Counted from the first letter of the stretch, positions 16,267 through 25,259 are shown. The stretch is 64,000 nucleotides of DNA from Sphingopyxis sp. H115 (GCF_001468465.1 NZ_LNSA01000005.1:124001-188000); one strand, 5' to 3'. A program made the numbers and translations. The notes: a model not told the origin generated them from the sequence alone.

Positions 16267-17517
16267 ATGGATCAACGAATGACCGACATATTCGTCATGG
16301 GGGTTGGGATGACCCCGTTCGGAAAACAGTTCGACAAGAGCCTGAAAATGCTCTGCGCCGAAGCTTCGTCGCAGGCCTTTTCCGACGCAGGATGCACCGC
16401 CGGCGATGTCGAAGCCATCTTCTTCGGCAATTGCGTCCAGGGGCATATGGAGGGCCAGGACATGATCCGCGGCGAAATCGTGGCGCGAGCGATGGGCATC
16501 TCAAGCGTTCCCGTGGTGAATGTCGAAAACGCATGTGCGACGGCTTCCACGGCCTTGCACATGGCCGCCGCCTATGTTCGATCGGGGGCAGCGGATGTCG
16601 TACTCGCGCTCGGCGCGGAGAAGATGTACTCGCCCGACAAGGCGCTCATGTTCAGTGCATTCGATGGCGCTTGGGACGTGCATGAAACCGAGTCGGGCCG
16701 CGCGCAGCTGCTGGCCATGGGCAATGGCGTCGATGTTCCGGAAGGAACGACATCGAGTCAGCCTTACAGCGTTTTCATGGATGTATACGCCGCGATGGCA
16801 CGCGCGCACATGAAGACCTACGGCTCGACGCAAGCGCAAATCGCGGCCGTCTCGGCGAAAAATCACATGCATTCGACGCGCAATCTGCTTGCCCAGTATC
16901 GCCTCCCATATACCGTCGAAAGTGTACTCGCTGCGCCTCCGATCGTTTACCCGTTCACACTGCCGATGTGCTCCCCGATCAGCGACGGCGCCGCCGCTGC
17001 GATCATCTGCAGCGAAGCCGGTCGGCGCAAACTGTCGGCAGCCCCGGACAGGGCGCTAAGAATCCTGGCGTCTGTGCTGCAAACCGGCGCCGCGCGCGAT
17101 CCCTTTGATTATGACCACCATGTCAGCCGCCTTGCGGCGAACCGGGCCTATGCGATGGCCGGCGTGGGGCCAGAAGATATTGGCGTCGCGGAGGTGCATG
17201 ACGCCACGGCGGTTGGCGAGATCATTGAAATCGAGGCGCTCGGCCTGACGCCGCCTGGCGAGGGCGGACTCGCGGCAGAGCGCGGTGAGACGGCGCTGGG
17301 TGGGCGTATTCCGGTAAACACGTCGGGCGGGCTTGAATGCAAGGGACATCCGATCGGCGCCACCGGGCTCGGCCAAATCTACGAGCTTGCGCTGCAATTG
17401 CGCGGCGAGGCGGAAGATCGACAGGTTCCGAATGCCCGGTTCGCGATCGCGCAGAACGGCGGAGGTGTCATCGGGGTGGAAGAGGCGGTGGTCGCCGTCA
17501 CGATCCTGGGCCGGTAG
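16267..17517 (+). CDS. SCP2-type thiolase
   Basis: A 416-residue thiolase that would release acetyl- or propionyl-CoA from a 3-oxoacyl-CoA. The nucleophile is Cys90 in ENACATAS. The C-terminal half has GGLECKGHPIGATG (354-367) with His361 and Cys358, and ends with AQNGGGVIG, lacking the usual C-terminal Cys-x-Gly. That pattern marks the SCP-x/steroid-type thiolases, which act on branched or sterol-derived chains. The start may be 16267 or 16279; spacing to GGAAG is imperfect for both. Confidence 0.87.
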   Translation: MDQRMTDIFVMGVGMTPFGKQFDKSLKMLCAEASSQAFSDAGCTAGDVEAIFFGNCVQGHMEGQDMIRGEIVARAMGISSVPVVNVENACATASTALHMAAAYVRSGAADVVLALGAEKMYSPDKALMFSAFDGAWDVHETESGRAQLLAMGNGVDVPEGTTSSQPYSVFMDVYAAMARAHMKTYGSTQAQIAAVSAKNHMHSTRNLLAQYRLPYTVESVLAAPPIVYPFTLPMCSPISDGAAAAIICSEAGRRKLSAAPDRALRILASVLQTGAARDPFDYDHHVSRLAANRAYAMAGVGPEDIGVAEVHDATAVGEIIEIEALGLTPPGEGGLAAERGETALGGRIPVNTSGGLECKGHPIGATGLGQIYELALQLRGEAEDRQVPNARFAIAQNGGGVIGVEEAVVAVTILGR

Positions 17518-17554
17518 TTGTCAGAGCGCGCCTAGGGAAACACGGGGTCACGAT

Positions 17555-18700
17555 ATGAACTTTGAGCTGTCCGATGAACAACGCATGGCGGTGGAAACCG
17601 TCCGCCGCTTTCTCGACAACAAGCTTGAGCCGGAAATCCGCCGGCATGGGGAGCGATTCATCCCCAAACCGCTCATGAAGGAATGGACTCAAGCACTGAC
17701 CGGCTATGGCCATATTACCGCACCGCATCAGGAGCAATGGGGCGGGCTTGATATGGGATGGCTCACTCATCTGCTCATTTTCGAGGAGATCGCCTATTCC
17801 TCGCTCGATGTGGCCATACCCGGCTTCATCAACGCGGTTGGCGCAGAACTCATCCGCCGCTTCGCCCCGGAGACGATCAAGCAACGCTATCTTGCCGACC
17901 TCGTCGCGGCCGAGAAGTTCGTTTCGCTCGGCATCTCGGAGCCCGATGTCGGCTCGGACGTCGCCGCCATCAAGACACGCGCCGTACGAGACGGCGATTT
18001 CTGGGTCATCAATGGCGAAAAGACCTGGATCACCAACGGAGCCTACTCGGACATCTTCATCTGTACGTGCAAGACTGGCGAAAATGAAGTCACTCACATC
18101 CTGGTCGATCGTGACGAGAGTGAGTATGAGGTGCGCGATATCCAGAAGATGGCGCTCAACGGCCAATCGACTGCACAGATATTCCTGTCCGATTGCCGCG
18201 TACCGGTGGCAAACACGATCGGCCGGGTCGGCGATGGATTGCGCAATACGTTGCAAGTGTTCGAGATTGCCCGCTGCCATATGGCGATGTGGAGTATCGG
18301 CATCGCACGGCGAGCAATGGATGAGGCGATCGCGTACGCTCGCGATCGCGCGCAGCATGGCAAGAAGATCGCCGGCCATCAGCTGATCGCCGACAAGATC
18401 GCCATCATGGCGACCAAGATCGACGCAGCCCGTCTGTTGACGCACCGGGCAATATCCCTCGTCCAGGCGGGCACGCGCGCAGAGACGGAATGCTCGATGG
18501 CCAAGTGGTACGCCACCGAAATGGCGATCGAAGCGACGCGCGATGCGCTTCAGATCCATGGCGGCAACGGCGTCACCCGCGAATTCATCGTTGAGCGGCT
18601 GGTGCGTGAGGCGATCATTTGCCCCATCCCCGATGGCACGACGGAGATTCAAAAGCTTGTTGTTTCGCGCGCCCTGACCGGCATTCAAGCCTTTCGGTAA
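17555..18700 (+). CDS. Acyl-CoA dehydrogenase
   Basis: A 381-residue flavoenzyme that introduces the 2,3 double bond of an acyl-CoA. N-terminal ELSDEQRMAVETVRRFL, the central LGISEPDVGSDVA and the C-terminal HGGNGVTREFIVERLVRE are typical. The usual YEGT motif reads IPDGTTEIQ, putting Asp360 where many family members have the catalytic Glu; the base may therefore lie elsewhere, as in isovaleryl- and long-chain-type enzymes. The ATG at 17555 is chosen over a longer frame that overlaps the thiolase gene. Confidence 0.9.
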   Translation: MNFELSDEQRMAVETVRRFLDNKLEPEIRRHGERFIPKPLMKEWTQALTGYGHITAPHQEQWGGLDMGWLTHLLIFEEIAYSSLDVAIPGFINAVGAELIRRFAPETIKQRYLADLVAAEKFVSLGISEPDVGSDVAAIKTRAVRDGDFWVINGEKTWITNGAYSDIFICTCKTGENEVTHILVDRDESEYEVRDIQKMALNGQSTAQIFLSDCRVPVANTIGRVGDGLRNTLQVFEIARCHMAMWSIGIARRAMDEAIAYARDRAQHGKKIAGHQLIADKIAIMATKIDAARLLTHRAISLVQAGTRAETECSMAKWYATEMAIEATRDALQIHGGNGVTREFIVERLVREAIICPIPDGTTEIQKLVVSRALTGIQAFR

Positions 18701-18805
18701 GGCTCAGACGAAAACGACAGCGTCGACGGAAATGGAGCCGCGTGCCTGACTCGCACAGGATCAAATGCGCAGATGCGTCGCTCAGGTAAAAGAGGCAGAC
18801 AAGCG

Positions 18806-19708
18806 ATGGACGAAGAGCTTCGTTTCGATGGCAGGGTAGTGGTTGTGACCGGAGCCGGAGGCGGACTTGGGCGCCAGTACGCGCTGATGTTTGGCGGGCG
18901 CGGAGCCAAGGTGGTGGTGAATGATCTGGGTGGCGACGAGAAAGGGAGCGGCAGCTGCTCCACAGCCGCTGACAATGTGGTCGACGAAATTCGAGCCACG
19001 GGCGGTCAGGCGGTGGCAAATTATGCGTCGGTCGAGGAGGGCGCGCTGATCATCCAAGCCGCGGTTGACAACTTCGGAACCGTTGACGTCGTCATCAACA
19101 ATGCCGGCATCCTGCGCGATGTGAGCTTCCACAAAATGACCGACGAAGACTGGACACTGCTTCAGCGGGTCCATCTGAATGGGACGCGGGCAGTGACGCA
19201 GGCAGCATGGCCGATACTGCGCGACAAGGGCTATGGCCGCATCGTCATGACCACGTCTGCAGCCGCAATCTACGGCAACTTCGGTCAGGCCAACTATGCC
19301 GCAGCCAAGCTCGGAATATTGGGGCTTGCGAACGCGCTGGCGGAGGAGGGGCGGTCCAGAAACATCCAGGTTAATACGATCGCCCCAATCGCCGCATCGC
19401 GTATGACCGCGACTGCCTTTCCACAAGAGTTTCTCGCCAATCTCAGAGCGGAAGCGATCAGTCCATTGGTCGGTTGGCTTGCGCACGAGAATTGCAGCGA
19501 AACCAAAGGGCTTTTTGAAGTTGGAGCCGGCTATATCGCCAAGCTTAGGTGGGAGCGCGCGCTTGGGCACGCCTTCGGAGCGGACAGGGCGTTCACGCTC
19601 GATGATGTCGCCCGGCACTGGGGTAGAATTGTCGACTTCACGGATGCCGAGCACCCGCTCGGGCTGAATGACAGCCTTGAGGCGGTAGAACGGGCGCTGA
19701 GAGCGTAA
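18806..19708 (+). CDS. (3R)-hydroxyacyl-CoA dehydrogenase, MFE-2-type SDR
   Basis: A 300-residue short-chain dehydrogenase that would oxidise a 3-hydroxyacyl-CoA with NAD. The Rossmann TGAGGGLG is at residues 15-22, followed by VVVNDLGGD, NNAGILRD, and the active site from MTTSAAAIYG to ANYAAAK. VVVNDLGGD, IYGNFGQANY and FEVGAGYIAKLRWER closely follow the dehydrogenase domain of peroxisomal multifunctional enzyme 2 (HSD17B4). The hydratase-2 and SCP2 domains of that enzyme are absent. Start 18806 is chosen at MDEELRFDGR. Confidence 0.9.
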   Translation: MDEELRFDGRVVVVTGAGGGLGRQYALMFGGRGAKVVVNDLGGDEKGSGSCSTAADNVVDEIRATGGQAVANYASVEEGALIIQAAVDNFGTVDVVINNAGILRDVSFHKMTDEDWTLLQRVHLNGTRAVTQAAWPILRDKGYGRIVMTTSAAAIYGNFGQANYAAAKLGILGLANALAEEGRSRNIQVNTIAPIAASRMTATAFPQEFLANLRAEAISPLVGWLAHENCSETKGLFEVGAGYIAKLRWERALGHAFGADRAFTLDDVARHWGRIVDFTDAEHPLGLNDSLEAVERALRA

Positions 19709-19794
19709 TCAACCCGATGAATTACCATGATATTTTTGAGCGGCCGTCGGGCTGCCGATGGCGTCGTGCTGCCGCCAGATATCGATGAGCAGCA

Positions 19795-19826
19795 GGAATA
19801 GTTCTGCAGCGAATTGAATTGGACGA
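19795..19826 (+). promoter_or_regulatory. Shared cassette motif, copy B (upstream of receptor 2)
   Basis: GGAATAGTTC (19795-19804) and ATTGAATTGGACGA (19813-19826), with nearly the same spacing as copy A at 7635. It lies about 65 bp before the receptor start, the position expected of an activator site or promoter. Confidence 0.6.
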
Positions 19827-19890
19827 CGGCCCTCAAATGCCGCCAAACGGCATGAACTACACAATATCTCCTGGGAAGAGAGGATCAGCC

Positions 19891-22053
19891 ATGAGAGGAT
19901 GTCTATTGGCTTCTGCCGCGTTGTTGTGCTCGGGAACAGCATTTGCCCAGGAAGCAACGCCCTGGGCGAACGACCAAACCGGGAGCGCCACGGAAGCGCT
20001 GGCTGAGGACATTGTCGTTACCGCCACCAAAAAGGGCTATGGCGAAAGCGTGCAGAAAGTACCGATGGCGGTCACGGCTTTTGGTGAAGCGCAGCTGGAT
20101 GCCAAGTTCGTCCAGAATCTTCAAAGTCTGAGCTACGACGTTCCCAACGTCCAGCTCGAGGATGTGGGTACGGCACCGGGCTATGCCAATTTCACTATCC
20201 GGGGCCTCGGCATCAACAGCACGATCCCATCGATCGACCCCACCGTAGGCGTTTTCACTGACGGTATTTACCTCGGCATCAACGCTGGTGTCGTGCTGGA
20301 CAACTTCGACCTTGAGGGGATCGAAGTTCTGCGTGGACCGCAAGGCTTGCTTTTCGGTCGCAACGTTACCGGCGGTGCCGTGGTTGTGCGGACCACGCGG
20401 CCCAGCTTCGATTTTGGAGCCAAAGCCAAGCTATCCATTGAAACGGGACTGAAAAAGACCGTAAGCGGCACGGTTACCGGACCTATCGTCGATGACGTTT
20501 TGGCTGCCAAATTGGCCGTCTACTACAGCGACGACAATGGCTGGTTTCGCAACCGCTTCGACAATCGCAGCTTCGGTAAATCACATGACCTTATCATTCG
20601 CCCGGCACTTTCGCTCAAGGGTGGCGACCGCTTCCGAATGGATCTCCGCTATGAGCATGGCGATGTCGAAAGCGATGGAGCCCCTGTCCAGAGTCACGCG
20701 CTGTTTCCCCGCGACAGCTTCAGGTTTTCGATCAATTTCCCAGGTTTCTATGATGCCAAATGGGACCAGGCGATCGTGGAAACCAACATCGATGTTGGTC
20801 TGGGCGAAGGCGTCTTCACCAACATCGCTGGCTATCGGAAATTCCGATCCTCCGCGGGCGCTGATATCGATGGAACACCACAGTCCTTCTTTCATGCCTT
20901 TTTCGAAATCGACCAGGATCAACTCAGCGACGAACTTCGTTATGCCGGAAGGTTCGGTGACGTCGAATTGACAACCGGTCTATACTATTTTTCCCAGGAT
21001 CTTCGTTACGCCGAGCTGCGGAATCTTTTGGGCGGTGCTCGGATCGTTTCCGGTGGGGGTACGCAAGACCAGACAACATGGGGCATTTTTGCTTCGACCG
21101 ACTGGCATTTCACCGATACGCTGACCTTGAATCTCGGCGCGCGGTATAGTTGGGAACGCAAAGCCGTTCGGGTCTCGGCCTTACGCGCAAATGGTTGCAA
21201 TCTAGACACGCTGATCTGTGCAACCAATTTCGCCGACGCGGCAAAATGGCGAGGGTTTACGCCGAAAATCGGCCTTCAGTGGAAGCCGGATGACGACACG
21301 CAGATTTATGGCCTTTACACGCGCGGGTTCCGCAGCGGCGGATATAATTTGCGCAACACCGATCCCGCTGTGCCGCCGGGGCCATTCAATCAAGAGACCC
21401 AGGACAGTTTCGAACTCGGCGCCAAGAAGCAATTCGGGCGCCACCGGATCAACCTGGCGGCCTTCTACAATCGCATGAAGGACCTGCAGCGCGAGATCAA
21501 CCTGCCCGGACCGCTTGGCCTCAGCCAGGTCATACGGAACACCGCCGACGCCACAATCAAAGGCGTCGAGGCCGAGGGGCAGTTTTTTCTTTTGTCCAAC
21601 CTCGTGATTTCGGGTCAGCTCGGCTACGTGAATGGCCAGTATCGCAACGTCCAGTTCGACCTCAGCGGTGATGGCGTCATCAACGATGTGGATCGTGCGC
21701 TCAAATTGCCAAGGCTGTCGCCATGGACCTATGGCGTGGGGCTGACTTATGATCAGCAGCTTGGCGAATTGGGGACAGCAACGGCGCGTGTCAGCTTCAC
21801 GCATCGCGACAAGGCGGCATTCACCGACAACAACGTCGGCTTCCTTCAGGGCGCCGATATGCTCGATGCGAGCCTCACATTGGCGACCGACAACAAGCAC
21901 TGGCGCTTCTCCATCTATGGCCGAAACCTCCTGAATGAGGTGACGATTGGCGGCGATACACCTTTGCCGGCGGCCTTCGGGGGCACGGGTGCAAGCCTTT
22001 CACCGCTAAACAGGGGGCGCGTCATCGGCGGAGAAGTGGCGATTAGCTTCTAG
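19891..22053 (+). CDS. TonB-dependent outer-membrane receptor 2
   Basis: A 720-residue TonB-dependent receptor with a signal peptide ending TAFAQEA (about residue 20), a TonB box EDIVVTATKK, a plug with VLRGPQGLLFGRN and a barrel ending in Phe. It is not a close copy of receptor 1; it is about 150 residues shorter. The start at 19891 follows GAAGAGAGGA. Two receptors bracketing one set of enzymes suggest two related substrates or an outer and a processed form of one substrate. The shared upstream motif suggests co-regulation with receptor 1. Confidence 0.93.
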   Translation: MRGCLLASAALLCSGTAFAQEATPWANDQTGSATEALAEDIVVTATKKGYGESVQKVPMAVTAFGEAQLDAKFVQNLQSLSYDVPNVQLEDVGTAPGYANFTIRGLGINSTIPSIDPTVGVFTDGIYLGINAGVVLDNFDLEGIEVLRGPQGLLFGRNVTGGAVVVRTTRPSFDFGAKAKLSIETGLKKTVSGTVTGPIVDDVLAAKLAVYYSDDNGWFRNRFDNRSFGKSHDLIIRPALSLKGGDRFRMDLRYEHGDVESDGAPVQSHALFPRDSFRFSINFPGFYDAKWDQAIVETNIDVGLGEGVFTNIAGYRKFRSSAGADIDGTPQSFFHAFFEIDQDQLSDELRYAGRFGDVELTTGLYYFSQDLRYAELRNLLGGARIVSGGGTQDQTTWGIFASTDWHFTDTLTLNLGARYSWERKAVRVSALRANGCNLDTLICATNFADAAKWRGFTPKIGLQWKPDDDTQIYGLYTRGFRSGGYNLRNTDPAVPPGPFNQETQDSFELGAKKQFGRHRINLAAFYNRMKDLQREINLPGPLGLSQVIRNTADATIKGVEAEGQFFLLSNLVISGQLGYVNGQYRNVQFDLSGDGVINDVDRALKLPRLSPWTYGVGLTYDQQLGELGTATARVSFTHRDKAAFTDNNVGFLQGADMLDASLTLATDNKHWRFSIYGRNLLNEVTIGGDTPLPAAFGGTGASLSPLNRGRVIGGEVAISF

Positions 22054-22111
22054 GCCATTTTCGAGGCGAGTGGAATCACCCGCCAACTCGGAAAATGCCC
22101 AAGATCAATTT

Positions 22112-22167
22112 GCTAGAGCATTTCCTGCCGGAAAGCCGGTTCCCACTTCTGCGCGAAATGCTCTAGC
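22112..22167. repeat. Intergenic palindromic repeat (GCTAGAGCATTTC family)
   Basis: GCTAGAGCATTTC (22112-22124) and GAAATGCTCTAGC (22155-22167) are perfect 13-bp inverted arms, with CCGGAAAGCCGG in the loop. It resembles a palindromic unit I know to be scattered between genes in alphaproteobacterial genomes. It lies between the convergent receptor 2 and lysR genes, where it could also serve as a two-way terminator. Confidence 0.7.
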
Positions 22168-22217
22168 TGATCGCGACGGATGCAGCGGATTTCCGATCGC
22201 ACCCCGCCCCCTTGCCG

Positions 22218-23132
22218 TTAATCCGATGATGCGGTGCGCCATGCCTGACGAACAAGGCTGACGAGCGCACGGCCAGCCGGTTTTACCTGCCAGCGGCTAC
22301 GCACAGCATAACAAAGCGTCAATGGATCGAATAAACCGATTCCCTCCAAGGCCACGAAATTGGCGCGAAACCATGAGTTCTCGGTGAACTGTTTTGCAAC
22401 CATCCCGATAGCATCGGATGTGGCAACGATCCGTCGAACCAATTGAAAATAGTCTGTCATGTGGATCCAGTCAGCGGGACGCTTACCGCTTTTTTCGTAC
22501 ATCTGCTGAATGATCGATGTGTAGGGTTCGGAAGATGAGGGCACTACGAATTCGAACTGGACCAGCGGCTCCTTGCTGGTCGGGTTTATCCCCAGAATGG
22601 GATGATTGTTCCGCACAAAAGGCAGTATTTCGATCGAGGCGACCCGCTCGCACTTGAATTCCGGCCAGCGTGCAAAGGCCGCTTCAAGTCCAAAGGCGAC
22701 ATCGATATCGCCGCGCGACAGGAGTCGCACGCCCCTTTCGCTGTTGCCCGAAACGACTTCGACGCGCACTGCCGGATGGCGCCGCAGCAAAGAAACCAGA
22801 GGTTGGGTGAGCAACCAGTCGATTGACCCTGGGAACAGTCCGATTCGAAGCGGGCCCGCATAGGCGTCGGCGCGGCGGGCTGTATCTCCGAGTAGTTCAG
22901 CTGCGTCGGCAAGCAAGCGCGCTGCGCGATCAATAAATTCGCGTCCCTCCTCTGTCGGCATCGCGCCCCGTGAGGTCCGATGGAAAAGGGAATAGCCAAG
23001 ATGCCGTTCGAGTTCAGCGACACTCTTGGTCACCGCCGACTGCGTGACACCAACCGCATCCGCTGCCCTGGAGAAGGAACGAAGCTGACCAACCGCGACG
23101 GCATGCTTGAGGCGAGAATCGAGCATGGACAT
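22218..23132 (-). CDS. LysR-family transcriptional regulator
   Basis: A 304-residue LysR regulator. The N-terminal winged helix-turn-helix (SFSRAADAVGVTQSAVTKSV, about residues 19-38) is followed by a substrate-binding domain that reads LRIGLFPGSIDWLL. It is divergent from the racemase gene, with a copy of the cassette motif directly upstream of its start. That arrangement suggests it controls itself and the catabolic genes in response to a pathway intermediate. The start is taken at MSMLDSRLKHA (23132); the frame extends upstream without LysR similarity. Residues for the ligand cannot be predicted. Confidence 0.88.
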   Translation of the reverse strand: MSMLDSRLKHAVAVGQLRSFSRAADAVGVTQSAVTKSVAELERHLGYSLFHRTSRGAMPTEEGREFIDRAARLLADAAELLGDTARRADAYAGPLRIGLFPGSIDWLLTQPLVSLLRRHPAVRVEVVSGNSERGVRLLSRGDIDVAFGLEAAFARWPEFKCERVASIEILPFVRNNHPILGINPTSKEPLVQFEFVVPSSSEPYTSIIQQMYEKSGKRPADWIHMTDYFQLVRRIVATSDAIGMVAKQFTENSWFRANFVALEGIGLFDPLTLCYAVRSRWQVKPAGRALVSLVRQAWRTASSD

Positions 23133-23140
23133 GCCCCACA

Positions 23141-23177
23141 GGAATAATTGCTCCAGAGAATGAATTAGGCGAATCAA
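23141..23177. promoter_or_regulatory. Diverged cassette motif, copy C (lysR upstream region)
   Basis: GGAATAATTG, then GAATGAATTAGGCGA, in the same order and spacing as copies A and B but with several changes. It lies directly before the lysR start and about 120 bp before the divergent racemase gene, a typical place for a LysR autoregulatory site. Confidence 0.5.
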
Positions 23178-23299
23178 GGTCATTTTGCCAATCTTACTTT
23201 CGACACTGCCGCCCAGCACGACTGCAACCCGTCTCGAAATCTGGAGCGGCGAAACGGCCTGGATCAAAGCGCCAAGGTCTCAGACGCAGGTATGCCTGA

Positions 23300-24445
23300 A
23301 TGACGAAAACTGGTCCGCTTGCAGGCCTCAAAATACTCGAAATTGCGGGCATCGGCCCGGCGCCGTTTTGCGGAATGCTGTTGGCCGACCTTGGCGCCGA
23401 TGTCGTCGTCATTGAACGCGTAAGCCCTAACTCCGAAAATATCGATCTTGGCAGCGGCGCCATTGTGAACCGCGGGAAACGTGTAATTGCCTTGGATCTG
23501 AAGTCCCCCGAAGGCGTCGCGCATGTCCTGGATCTCGTCCAAAGGGGCGATGTACTGATCGAAGGCATGCGGCCTGGGGTGATGGAGAGGCTCGGCCTTG
23601 GTCCCGAGGTTTGCCTAGCGCGTAACCCCCGCCTTGTATTCGGTCGCATGACGGGTTGGGGGCAGCAGGGACCTCTCGCCCAAGCGGCCGGCCATGACAT
23701 CAACTATATCGCGCTGTCAGGAGCCCTTTGGTATGCTGGGCATCCCGGTGAACCGCCAATGGCGCCGCCAAGCCTGGTAGGCGATATTGGGGGTGGAGCG
23801 CTCTATTTGGCCATCGGCGTCCTCGCAGCGGCAATGCACGCGCGGGATACCGGGAATGGGCAAGTGGTTGACGCCGCGATCGTCGATGGGAGCGCTCACA
23901 TGATGAACTTGCTCCTGAGCCTGAAGGCCGCCGGCCAGGTTGCCAGCATACGCGGCTGCAGCATCCTTGACGGCCCTCACTGGTACTCGACCTATCGGTG
24001 CGCCGACGGGAATTTCATCTCAGTCGGATCACTCGAGCCCAAGTTCTATGCGCTGCTTTGCAAAAAGCTGGGGTTGGCCGGCGATAGCAGTTTTGACGAC
24101 GGCTATGATCGTGATGCCTGGCCCGAGCTCAAGCAGCGTTTTAGCGAGATATTCGCCATGCGGACACGGGAAGAATGGCGCACACTGCTGGAAGGCAGCG
24201 ATGCCTGCTTTGCCCCCGTGCTTGATCCGGACGAAGCGGCGCGCCATCCTCATATGGCAGCGCGAGGCGTCTATCGGGAGATCGACAATATCCTCCAGGC
24301 AATGCCGGCGCCACGTTTTTCGGGCTCGTCACTACCGATCCCCGGACCGATCCCGCTGCATCATGAAGATCCGAGTACAATTCGGCGGGGCTGGAGCAAA
24401 CCGGACCGCTGCGGGATTACCGCCAGAACCGACTGTTGCGAGTAG
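23300..24445 (+). CDS. Alpha-methylacyl-CoA racemase (CaiB/BaiF family)
   Basis: A 381-residue class III CoA-transferase-fold protein. Features point to the racemase branch: catalytic pair His132 in AGHDINYIALSG and Asp162 in LVGDIGGG, 30 residues apart as in mycobacterial and human alpha-methylacyl-CoA racemases, plus LDGPHWYSTYRCADG and VGSLEPKFYALL. The length matches. It would interconvert (2R)- and (2S)-methylacyl-CoA so that an S-specific acyl-CoA dehydrogenase can act. It is divergent from lysR and alone on its transcript. A formyl-CoA-transferase-like role is a weaker alternative. Confidence 0.85.
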   Translation: MTKTGPLAGLKILEIAGIGPAPFCGMLLADLGADVVVIERVSPNSENIDLGSGAIVNRGKRVIALDLKSPEGVAHVLDLVQRGDVLIEGMRPGVMERLGLGPEVCLARNPRLVFGRMTGWGQQGPLAQAAGHDINYIALSGALWYAGHPGEPPMAPPSLVGDIGGGALYLAIGVLAAAMHARDTGNGQVVDAAIVDGSAHMMNLLLSLKAAGQVASIRGCSILDGPHWYSTYRCADGNFISVGSLEPKFYALLCKKLGLAGDSSFDDGYDRDAWPELKQRFSEIFAMRTREEWRTLLEGSDACFAPVLDPDEAARHPHMAARGVYREIDNILQAMPAPRFSGSSLPIPGPIPLHHEDPSTIRRGWSKPDRCGITARTDCCE

Positions 24446-24876
24446 TCGGTTGGCATGGTGGGCGGCCAGCGGCCCGACACGAACGGTGATTTCATAACTA
24501 TGAACCAATGCGACGCTCCGCTTCGCTGCGCTGCATTCAAATCAAAGGAGACAACGACACACAGGCACGTCAAACTATCCGATGATTCCTGTACGCCACG
24601 CCGGAACGGCGATTGCGGACGTGTCCACGGGACGTTGTTCGCATCGTGATTCGCTCGGCGCTTGAAATCAATGCTCGCCCCGGATGTGACGACGCCGATG
24701 GGATTTCCACTGCGGCGTCCACGGCCAATGTCCTGGCGTGAGGGCTTCGGTCATCGACCGATTCGACCGTCCGAATGCGGTCTTTTGGCGCGCCTGAGAA
24801 TCCGCATCAGAGTTGAGTGCGCGTTGTTCGGGAATCTCATTTAAATATTTGTAAAAACGTAATAATATAGATAATA
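24446..24876. other. Gene-poor stretch between cargo and quorum-sensing block
   Basis: About 430 bp without a convincing gene or RNA. The last 40 bases (about 24840-24876) are strikingly A+T rich for this genome and probably hold the promoter of the XRE gene. This is a likely junction between the catabolic insert and the ICE regulatory core. Confidence 0.45.
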
Positions 24877-24930
24877 ACTCCAACCTGTATCCAGTGTGGA
24901 GTAATGGTCGCAGGGCGTGAACTTACGCCC
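24877..24930. promoter_or_regulatory. Two inverted repeats upstream of the XRE gene
   Basis: ACTCCA/TGGAGT (24877-24882 and 24897-24902) and GGGCGT/ACGCCC (24913-24918 and 24925-24930). The second ends three bases before the ATG and takes the place of a ribosome site. Both look like operators, probably for the XRE protein itself or for LuxR. Confidence 0.45.
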
Positions 24931-24932
24931 TT

Positions 24933-25259
24933 ATGGATGCGTCGAAGTCCTTCAGTTTGAATCTCAGGAAATTGCGGCTTGCGATGCGCATCACGCAAGA
25001 AGCGCTCGCCCATGATGCGGGCACGAGCAGCTCTTATCTGAGTGCGATCGAAAATGGCCGGTCGAGCCCGACGCTGAAAGCAATGGAGCGGCTCGCGAAG
25101 GCACTCGGCGTTAATGCCGTCTATCTCTTGTCCGGCCGGATATCGATCTCGATCGTTTCGGACGACGAACTGGAAATCGGCGCGATACTGGCGCGCCCGG
25201 CGGTGACGCTCCGGCGCCATCCGCACAAGCCGACGGGGCGGCCGAGCAAGACCAAGTAA
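24933..25259 (+). CDS. XRE-family DNA-binding regulator
   Basis: A 108-residue protein with a complete N-terminal helix-turn-helix of the Cro/C1 type: LRLAMRITQEALAHDAGTS and SYLSAIENGRSSPTL are the recognition region. The C-terminal 40 residues are basic and of unknown role. It immediately precedes luxR, and an 8-bp hairpin (GCGCGTGG/CCACGCGC, 25277-25299) lies between. In other ICEs such small regulators set the switch between quiescence and transfer; that role here is inferred from position only. There is no obvious ribosome site, so the mRNA may be leaderless. Confidence 0.82.
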   Translation: MDASKSFSLNLRKLRLAMRITQEALAHDAGTSSSYLSAIENGRSSPTLKAMERLAKALGVNAVYLLSGRISISIVSDDELEIGAILARPAVTLRRHPHKPTGRPSKTK

